Assembly: GCA_002401295.1 (NCBI GenBank)
Contig: NVSR01000010.1
Location: 33,137-49,643, forward strand
Source: SAR324 cluster bacterium
GTDB lineage: Bacteria; SAR324; XYD2-FULL-50-16
Reading direction: 5' to 3'
DNA: 16,507 nt
Shown here in pieces: positions 8,167 to 13,977 of this stretch. The notes beneath the pieces were generated by a model. That model did no database searches, was not told the DNA's origin, and worked only from the letters and a program-made list of their open reading frames with translations. The position numbers and the translations under genes are program-made. Within the stretch, counting starts at the first letter, position 1, and each line of letters begins with the position of its first letter.

Positions 8167-8216
8167 GTAATAGCAAACTCTACCAGGGGTTTCAATATTT
8201 TTTTTAAAAAACTTAT
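8167..8216 (-). promoter_or_regulatory. Sigma70-type promoter with upstream A/T tract for the PHA locus
   Basis: On the minus strand, TTGAAA (8190-8195) is followed by a 17-base spacer and TATTAC (8167-8172). These match the -35 and -10 consensus at five and four of six positions. Directly upstream of the -35 (8196-8216) is a run of A and T resembling an UP element. The predicted start near 8160 leaves a leader of about 180 bases to the phasin-like gene. Confidence 0.55.
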
Positions 8217-8282
8217 AAGGAGTCTTTAAAAGAGGGAAAAAATAACAGCAAGTTGGGGAGGAGAAGAAAGCTACGTTTTAGG

Positions 8283-8308
8283 AGGAGGCTGGACGGAACC
8301 AACCTCCT
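8283..8308 (-). terminator. Strong hairpin after lon (no T-tract)
   Basis: On the minus strand the arms AGGAGGTTGG and CCAGCCTCCT form ten pairs, one of them a G-U wobble, around a 6-base loop. On the plus-strand RNA the wobble becomes a C-A mismatch, so the structure is better in lon mRNA, whose stop is 45 bases upstream. No T-run follows directly; only a pyrimidine-rich stretch comes later. It may end or stabilise lon transcripts. Confidence 0.5.
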
Positions 8309-8352
8309 GGATAAGGGGGAGAATAATGGAAGAAGTCAGGTGGAGCTACCGA

Positions 8353-10875
8353 TTAGTCGATACCAAAAGCAACACGAAAGACATCCTGATAAGTTTTGGC
8401 AAAGGTGATCTCCAATTTTTCTTTCAAATGATCCGGGAGTTCTAAGTAATCCTTTTTATTTTGGTAAGGCACCACGATTTTTTTGAGGCCTGCTCTACGG
8501 GAAGCGATAATTTTTTCCTTTAAACCACCAATTGGCAGTACTTCCCCAACCAATGTCAATTCCCCCGTCATACCGACTTTCGGCATAAGTGGTTTATTCA
8601 GCATTAAGGAGAGCAGTGACGTGGCCATCGTGACCCCTGCTGAAGGACCATCTTTGGGTGTTGCTCCTGCCGGCACATGCAGGTGGATGAAGTTATCTTT
8701 GAAAAAATCAGGATCTCCACCAAACTTTTCAGCATGAGCGATCACATAACTATAAGCGAGTTCTGAAGATTCGACCATCACATCACCCAACTGACCGGTT
8801 TGCTTGAAACCTTTTCTTCCCGATTTAACGGCAGTGGATTCGATTGAAAGAATTGCTCCTCCCATGCTAGTCCAAGCTAAGCCCGTCACCACCCCAATAT
8901 GTCCTTCACCTAGAATTTCCTCGTCATCAAAAATTGGACTTTTCAAGTACTTTTTTACATCCTGGACACCAATGATAAATTTTTTCTTATCCGTACCTTT
9001 TACAATTTCTGTAGTTACTTTACGGCAAACCTTTTTGATCTGATTTTCCAGATTTCGAACACCAGCCTCACGAGCATAACCTTCAATGATATTTTTAATT
9101 CCAGCATCACTGAAAGATATCTCCTTACCGGTCAGTCCGTGTTCCTTCCGTTGCTTGGGGATCAGATATTTCTTTGCGATTTTCAGCTTTTCCTGGGTAA
9201 TATAGCCGGAAAGACGCAAGACTTCCATGCGATCCAGTAAAGCGGCGGGAATAGTATCCAGCTGATTTGCAGTAGTAATAAAAACCACTTTTGACAAATC
9301 AAAGGGAACATCCAGGTAATGATCTACAAAAGTATCATTTTGCTCAGGATCTAAGACCTCCAGAAGCGCGCTAGCAGGATCACCTTGAAAACTACTACCA
9401 ATTTTATCAATTTCATCCAGCATGATCACCGGATTAGAATATTTAGTCGTTTTTAAAGCCTGAATGAATTTCCCAGGCATAGCGCCAATATAGGTTCGTC
9501 GATGACCTTTAATTTCTGCTTCATCTCGCATACCTCCTACAGAGAAACGGTAAAATTTACGGTTTAGAGCTCGGGCAATTGATTTCCCTATGGAAGTTTT
9601 TCCTACACCGGGAGGCCCTAGGAAACAAAGGATCGTTCCAGAAACCTCTTTTTTCTTGTTGAGCGTGGCGATAAATTCAATAATTCTCTCTTTAATATCC
9701 TCCAATCCATAATGATCGGAATCCAAGATTTTGATCGCCTTTTTCAAATCAACATTATCCTTGGACATCACCCCCCAAGGTAGGGTTGTCAGCCAGTCCA
9801 GATAGTTACGAGAGACATTGAACTCTGGAGATTGGACATCCAGTAGAGATAACTTATTCATCTCCTCATCAAAGCGTTCCTTCGCTTCGGGGGAAAAGTC
9901 TAATTTGTCCGCTTTTTTCTGCAGTTTCTCTATCTCCTGACTTTTATCATCCTTACTCAAACCCAGTTCTTTGCGAATTTCTTTGAGCTGTTCCCGTAAG
10001 AAAAATTCTCGTTGATGTTCAGAGATTCGATCTTCGATCCTTTGGGAAATATCCGCCTGCAAACGACTTAAATCTAGCTCTTTTTTGATTAACAATAGAG
10101 TCTTACTGAGTCGGTTGATCACTGAGGTGGCTTCTAAGATCGCCTGCAACTCCTTCTTATCAGCAGAGGTCAAGGTTGCGGCAAAATCAGCCAAGCGGCT
10201 GGGGTCATCTGTACTAATTTGGCTAATGAATTGATTCAGTTCTTCCTTGATCAAGGGGTTCAACTGGATCAGCTCCTTCATCGTCGATAAAATCTCACGA
10301 CTGTAGGCCCGGATTTCATCATTGATGGCAACTTTTTTACTTTTAATATACTGAACCCGAGCGGTCATGAGCGGGGAAGTATCTAAATGCTCTACAATCT
10401 CAATCCGATCCAAGACATCTAATAGTACTTGACTGGTGGTATCTTCTTGAGAAAAAACCTTTGCAATCCGTGCTACTACACCATATTTGTACAAATCCTC
10501 TAATTTTGGATCATTTGTTTGAAATCTTGCTTTAGCCAGAACAATCCCAATATAAGCCGGTTCATTTTGTTGGGCTAGCTGGATCGTTTTCTGATAAATT
10601 TCTCCTTCAATGACTAGTGGGATTACCATATGAGGGAACAATGGCCGATGCTGAACAGCAATAATACCTAGTTGATCGGGCAACATATCTCCTTTCGGCA
10701 CCAAAGCTCCAAAGGGAGTTCCCGGAGCATTATCTCCTCCATTAACCTGCTCAATGATAATCTGTTCCACCGCTTTTTTCACATCTCCTTCTGAGAGGGG
10801 GGAGGCAGTCGAAGAGTCATTTTCCTCTACTTCGTTTCGCTCTTCCTCTTCCAGACTTTTATCTTCTTCAGTCAT
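8353..10875 (-). CDS. lon: ATP-dependent protease Lon
   Basis: This is an 840-residue LonA-type protease that unfolds and degrades misfolded and regulatory proteins in the cytoplasm. The N-terminal substrate-binding (LAN) domain starts near residue 69 (LGIIAVQHRPLFP), and a coiled coil spans about 280-345. The AAA+ module has Walker A GPPGVGKT at 420-427 and Walker B VIMLDEID at 483-490. The protease domain has catalytic Ser745 in KDGPSAG and Lys788 in GGLKEK, 43 residues apart as in E. coli Lon. E. coli Lon has 784 residues; the extra length is mainly an N-terminal extension of about 65 residues whose first 30 are strongly acidic. The ATG at 10875 has only weak upstream ribosome-binding sequence, and a later Met at residue 64 would remove the extension. 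It appears to be a single-gene unit on the same strand as both neighbouring blocks. Confidence 0.98.
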   Translation of the reverse strand: MTEEDKSLEEEERNEVEENDSSTASPLSEGDVKKAVEQIIIEQVNGGDNAPGTPFGALVPKGDMLPDQLGIIAVQHRPLFPHMVIPLVIEGEIYQKTIQLAQQNEPAYIGIVLAKARFQTNDPKLEDLYKYGVVARIAKVFSQEDTTSQVLLDVLDRIEIVEHLDTSPLMTARVQYIKSKKVAINDEIRAYSREILSTMKELIQLNPLIKEELNQFISQISTDDPSRLADFAATLTSADKKELQAILEATSVINRLSKTLLLIKKELDLSRLQADISQRIEDRISEHQREFFLREQLKEIRKELGLSKDDKSQEIEKLQKKADKLDFSPEAKERFDEEMNKLSLLDVQSPEFNVSRNYLDWLTTLPWGVMSKDNVDLKKAIKILDSDHYGLEDIKERIIEFIATLNKKKEVSGTILCFLGPPGVGKTSIGKSIARALNRKFYRFSVGGMRDEAEIKGHRRTYIGAMPGKFIQALKTTKYSNPVIMLDEIDKIGSSFQGDPASALLEVLDPEQNDTFVDHYLDVPFDLSKVVFITTANQLDTIPAALLDRMEVLRLSGYITQEKLKIAKKYLIPKQRKEHGLTGKEISFSDAGIKNIIEGYAREAGVRNLENQIKKVCRKVTTEIVKGTDKKKFIIGVQDVKKYLKSPIFDDEEILGEGHIGVVTGLAWTSMGGAILSIESTAVKSGRKGFKQTGQLGDVMVESSELAYSYVIAHAEKFGGDPDFFKDNFIHLHVPAGATPKDGPSAGVTMATSLLSLMLNKPLMPKVGMTGELTLVGEVLPIGGLKEKIIASRRAGLKKIVVPYQNKKDYLELPDHLKEKLEITFAKTYQDVFRVAFGID

Positions 10876-11056
10876 CCTTTGCCTACTGTTAGTAGTTTTG
10901 TAAATATTTCGCTATTCCCTGATTTTTTCTGGCCCCTACCCCTACGGGTGATGATGATTGACCTCAAATAGCCCGTTGTATTTTCAATAAATCTTAATCG
11001 GATAGGTTAAAAATTCTCACTCAATAAGTCCACAATAAACCCACCCCATAGTTTTT

Positions 11057-11077
11057 AAGAGAGTACGAGACTCTTTT
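11057..11077 (+). terminator. Weak hairpin with T-run downstream of the tandem-receiver gene
   Basis: AGAGT (11060-11064) and ACTCT (11070-11074) pair around a 5-base loop, extendable by AAG against TTT, with T's following on the plus strand. On the minus strand, where the neighbouring genes lie, the T-run is missing. It may be a weak barrier to antisense transcription or have no function. Confidence 0.25.
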
Positions 11078-11091
11078 TTAAATTTAATAAT

Positions 11092-12009
11092 TTAGAAATC
11101 AGTTATTTTATTCAGTGCAAGTCCTCCTTCTTTTCGGTCAGATCGCAACAGAGTTCTCATTTCCTCTTTTTGGTAGGTAGCATCCAGACTTTGATGCCGC
11201 TTTTCTGCCTCATGTAAGTATGAAGCAATGGTCGCCAGGAATGAGGAGCTATTACGAACTTCTCGCTTATGAATGATACCCAAAACACTTTCGATGCCAG
11301 CAGCTTTTTTAAGGATACCTTTATCTTCCTGCGCTGTTAAAAAAACAATAGGAAAAGGTTTATTGAGAATAAAAAATATTTGGCTCATGACTAAGCCATC
11401 TAAGGCAGGCATGACAATGTTTGACAGGATCAGATCGGGTTTGATCAACAACGCTTTTAATAAGCCATCCAATCCGTTAACGGCACTATACATTTCATAT
11501 TCATTCGAACGATCAATTTTGATGAGAACTGCCTTTCGTGTCTCCTCATGATCCTCAATCAGTAAGATACGCTTCCTCCCAGAGAGGCTGATCAGGTCTG
11601 ACCATTCTCTTTGCCTAAAAGTATAGGTATACTCAGCTTCCTCAGGATGATAATTTTTCAAGCCCCCTACAATAGTCTGGCTTAATCTATACTGCACCTC
11701 TTCATAATTAAGGACTGCCAGGATATTGCTTTGTTTTTCAAATTCAATATTTTCATATTTTTTACTCTGGGCCATCAAAATCAGGGGGACTTTTAATTGG
11801 AGCATTTGAAGAACCTTGGCCATTGAAAGCCCACTGAGTTGTGCTGTATCCACTTCCCCAAGAACCAGATTCGGGCGATAACGAATCGTCTTTCGAATAC
11901 CTTCGATGCTATCTTCAGCTTGCATGATTTTATATTTAAGATCATGCATTATTTCAAAGACCTCTGGCCTTTGTTGGATTAGGATCGCTTTTTTTTCTCC
12001 CTTCATCAT
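11092..12009 (-). CDS. Tandem pseudo-receiver protein (two REC domains, neither with the phospho-Asp)
   Basis: The protein has 305 residues from the ATG at 12009. A GTG at 12030 in the same frame would overlap the upstream stop by 11 bases, and neither start has a clear Shine-Dalgarno. REC1 (about 7-110) has Glu52 where the phospho-accepting Asp should be (PNLVLGEVD) and lacks the acidic pair and Lys. REC2 (about 147-260) keeps the acidic pair (IED at 151-153), Thr225 and Lys248, but has Asn197 instead of Asp in PDLILSNIVMPALDG. No output domain follows; the last 45 residues are charged and probably flexible. The linker before REC2 resembles that of the upstream gene product (YTYTFRQREW versus YTLSQEEFMG), so the two are paralogues. 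It is likely a phosphorylation-independent adaptor translated with its neighbour. Double-REC proteins without output, such as FrzZ of Myxococcus, are a functional analogy only. Confidence 0.9.
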   Translation of the reverse strand: MMKGEKKAILIQQRPEVFEIMHDLKYKIMQAEDSIEGIRKTIRYRPNLVLGEVDTAQLSGLSMAKVLQMLQLKVPLILMAQSKKYENIEFEKQSNILAVLNYEEVQYRLSQTIVGGLKNYHPEEAEYTYTFRQREWSDLISLSGRKRILLIEDHEETRKAVLIKIDRSNEYEMYSAVNGLDGLLKALLIKPDLILSNIVMPALDGLVMSQIFFILNKPFPIVFLTAQEDKGILKKAAGIESVLGIIHKREVRNSSSFLATIASYLHEAEKRHQSLDATYQKEEMRTLLRSDRKEGGLALNKITDF

Positions 12010-12019
12010 TTTTTTAAGG

Positions 12020-12943
12020 TTACAGATCACTCAACCAAGATTGGAAATCTATGTGTTCCGATGATTTTGCGGGCAACTTTAACTTTTGAGGATCAATGGC
12101 TTGATACTGAGCCTTGAGTTGTTCTTTTTCAATTTGAGAGATATTCAATGCTGCTTCGACTCTGTTATGTAGCAGAATCGGCTGCCTCAGCACTTCTTTT
12201 CTTAATAAATATCCTTGGATGCCTTCTATACCTTTGGCTCGATTCACCGTGGCCACATCATTGCGATCAGAGATATAAATAATGGGAAAGGGGTGTCCCA
12301 AAATATAAAGGTTTTCAGCTAATTGAATCCCATCTCCTTGAGGTAAATCAATTTCACTCAGAATCAAATCCGGTTGAATAAAAATAGATTTGAATAAAGC
12401 CTCCTCACTATTCAACGCATGGTATAGTTCATAGATTTCCAGTACCATCAGGCGCCGTTTTAATTGATTCCAAGTTTGCCCTTCCGCTACGATCAAGATT
12501 TTCTTGCGATCAGATCGGCTTAATAGGCCCATGAATTCTTCCTGACTGAGCGTATAGGTAATGTCCTTAAAGGATCGGGGGCGATCTGACAGAAGTTTTT
12601 GGGCTAAGGGGAGTAATCGCTTGCGTAAGTCGGATTTTGGGCAGAAGAAACTGTGTTGAGAAAATTTATTTATTTTCTCCACCAAGGCTTCATTCACTGT
12701 CAGTAGAATTGTAGGAACTTCCAAATGCATAGATTTTAATAAAGCCATCAACTGTATCCCGTCCAAATGAGGCATCATCATATCCAAGGTGACTAATTCG
12801 GGATGAAAACGAAGGATTTTCCTAATTCCATCAACTCCATTTTCAGCATGAATAGCCTGATATCCTATTGGCTTCAGGGTAGCTTCAATCAAACCTCGAA
12901 TAGATACATCATCATCAATGATTAAAAGGTTACGGGTCCGCAT
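12020..12943 (-). CDS. Tandem receiver response regulator (REC1 canonical, REC2 degenerate)
   Basis: This is a 307-residue protein of two receiver domains and no recognisable output domain. REC1 (about 4-118) is complete: acidic pocket DDD at 10-12, phospho-acceptor Asp54 in LVTLDMMMPHLDG, Thr82 and Lys103. REC2 (about 147-262) has Glu197 in place of Asp (PDLILSEIDLPQGDG), lost the acidic pair (AEG), has Ser225 for Thr, and keeps a Lys near 249. The tail of about 40 residues is probably flexible. The gene lies 21 bases after the Hpt gene and is followed by its paralogue, so the three are probably one operon. REC1 is the most plausible acceptor for phosphate from the neighbouring Hpt protein. 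The start ATG has only weak GAG upstream. Confidence 0.92.
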   Translation of the reverse strand: MRTRNLLIIDDDVSIRGLIEATLKPIGYQAIHAENGVDGIRKILRFHPELVTLDMMMPHLDGIQLMALLKSMHLEVPTILLTVNEALVEKINKFSQHSFFCPKSDLRKRLLPLAQKLLSDRPRSFKDITYTLSQEEFMGLLSRSDRKKILIVAEGQTWNQLKRRLMVLEIYELYHALNSEEALFKSIFIQPDLILSEIDLPQGDGIQLAENLYILGHPFPIIYISDRNDVATVNRAKGIEGIQGYLLRKEVLRQPILLHNRVEAALNISQIEKEQLKAQYQAIDPQKLKLPAKSSEHIDFQSWLSDL

Positions 12944-12964
12944 AATTTCTCAAGGGACAATCTG

Positions 12965-13450
12965 TTACGTAAGAATATTAACCTGCTCTAAATACTCAGC
13001 CAATTCATGCAAGTGATGCTGAATCTGTCGATCATTCTTTTTTTGCGCCTCTCGCTCAATTTGACGCCCCTTATCGGCGATGACTTCAAAGCCAAAGGTA
13101 TCTCCCACACCTTTTAAGTTATGCCCTTGCAAAGCAATTGCTGAAAAATCTTTCTTTTTCAGGTTTGCTTGAATCATGATGATCTCTTTTTTTCGATTTT
13201 CCAGAAAGGTTGGAATTAACTCCTCAAGTTCTGGATCTACTTTTACCTGGAAAGCAGCTTTCAGGACGGAGGTTTTCGTTGCCGATCCTGCCTGCCTGCT
13301 CTGCCTGGCAGACTTACTTTTCAAAGCCTCCAACTCCTGCCTTAAGCCTTGAAGTTCTATCTCATGTTGATTTAATAAGTTGACAATCTGCCGGATAAAA
13401 GGAGTGCCTTTTGCTTCGGGCAACTCAATTAGCTTTGATTTGTCAATCAT
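12965..13450 (-). CDS. Hpt-domain phosphotransfer protein
   Basis: This is a 161-residue soluble protein. Residues 19-47 look like a coiled coil or helical hairpin, and 48-66 form a basic, Ser/Arg-rich linker. From about 72 to the end is an Hpt four-helix bundle with the phosphorylatable His110 in GHNLKGVGDTFGF, matching the H-x-L-K-G signature. Hpt proteins pass phosphate between a hybrid-kinase receiver and a response regulator. Context supports this: a hybrid histidine kinase lies upstream and a canonical receiver follows 21 bases downstream. GAGGGAA lies four bases before the ATG at 13450. The N-terminal coiled coil may allow dimerisation, which is inference. Confidence 0.9.
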   Translation of the reverse strand: MIDKSKLIELPEAKGTPFIRQIVNLLNQHEIELQGLRQELEALKSKSARQSRQAGSATKTSVLKAAFQVKVDPELEELIPTFLENRKKEIIMIQANLKKKDFSAIALQGHNLKGVGDTFGFEVIADKGRQIEREAQKKNDRQIQHHLHELAEYLEQVNILT

Positions 13451-13553
13451 TACGTTCCCTCTTACTCAGGTAAAAAGACCGGACCAGGATAGACTTGCAG
13501 GGATGCGATTAAGCTCCCAGAGCCATGTTCCTCAAAGTTATCCTTATAGAGAA

Positions 13554-13841
13554 TTAATCATGATTGGGACGGTCAACTACCTGTTGAGCTGATTTTTTCA
13601 CAATAGCATATACATCTTCATCAGTGACATTTTTCTTTAAAACAATACTACCCACTTGAACATATTGTGGTGGTAGTTGCTTAGCACTCAGCGCATAAAC
13701 GTCTTCCGTACAAAGCTGACATCCATCAAATCCCTGGACCTTATGTAATAAAGCCCTCATCGCCTGGATAACCCTTTCTTCATTCAAATTTCTAATATGC
13801 TCGAGGTTGTAACCATTAACTACATATTTTTCATTTTGCAT
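13554..13841 (-). CDS. ComFB-family protein
   Basis: This is a 95-residue protein from the ATG at 13841, chosen because GGAGA lies five bases upstream. The frame extends four codons to a TTG that would bury that site. It shows the ComFB pattern: an N-terminal helical part (YNLEHIRNLNEERV), then CQLCTEDVYALSAKQLPPQY, with the paired Cys, the DV.AL segment and the LPP-x-Y turn. The Cys residues probably bind metal. The family is named after a Bacillus competence-operon gene of unclear role. Work in cyanobacteria has described ComFB-like proteins as cyclic dinucleotide (c-di-GMP or c-di-AMP) receptors, which I recall without checking. Here it sits between a hybrid kinase and an Hpt gene, which suggests a signalling role. 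Ligand binding is not shown by the sequence. Confidence 0.87.
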   Translation of the reverse strand: MQNEKYVVNGYNLEHIRNLNEERVIQAMRALLHKVQGFDGCQLCTEDVYALSAKQLPPQYVQVGSIVLKKNVTDEDVYAIVKKSAQQVVDRPNHD

Positions 13842-13846
13842 TACAT

Positions 13847-13851
13847 TCTCC
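13847..13851 (-). promoter_or_regulatory. Ribosome binding site of the ComFB-family gene
   Basis: GGAGA on the minus strand lies five bases before the ATG at 13841 and overlaps the codons after the upstream in-frame TTG, so it decides the start. Confidence 0.65.
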
Positions 13852-13904
13852 AAGGATAATTTCTACAGGTGAAAATTGATAACTGGATATAGGATAATGA
13901 ATTA

Positions 13905-13934
13905 ATAATACTGTTTTTTTACGTTGATTAGCAA
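13905..13934 (-). promoter_or_regulatory. Possible sigma70-type promoter of the ComFB-Hpt-receiver genes
   Basis: On the minus strand, TTGCTA (13929-13934), an 18-base A-rich spacer and TATTAT (13905-13910) match the -35 and -10 consensus at four and five of six positions. It lies just after the palindromic hairpin that follows the kinase gene and about 64 bases before the ComFB start, so it probably opens a separate transcript. Confidence 0.45.
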
Positions 13935-13944
13935 CCTGTTTCCC

Positions 13945-13965
13945 TCTCATTCCCCGGGGAAGAGA
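13945..13965. terminator. Palindromic hairpin after the histidine kinase gene
   Basis: A 12-base palindrome TTCCCCGGGGAA (13950-13961) is extended by TCTC and GAGA arms with one bulged base, giving a GC-rich stem 12 bases past the kinase stop. No T-run follows on the minus strand. It probably marks a transcript end or mRNA 3' structure, since a promoter-like sequence comes directly after it. Confidence 0.45.
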
Positions 13966-13977
13966 CAGAGAGCCCTT

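Larger units (their letters stand above)
7979..8352. other. 374-base intergenic region between lon and the PHA locus
   Basis: No gene is supported here on either strand. From the lon side it holds a strong hairpin (8283-8308), then an A/T-rich tract with a sigma70-type promoter reading toward the PHA genes (8167-8195). It ends with a long leader of about 180 bases before the phasin-like gene. The leader can form a small hairpin at 8072-8096: GCC/GGC and AACT/AGTT arms with one bulged base and a 10-base loop. Homopolymer runs (A9 near 8145, T9 near 8198) make the DNA A/T-rich. Confidence 0.7.

Noticed and set aside
10876..11056. Heat-shock (sigma32 or CIRCE) control of lon
   Set aside because: A TTGAAA is present but no CCCCAT-type -10 at proper spacing, and no CIRCE inverted repeat was found. 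No convincing promoter could be assigned.
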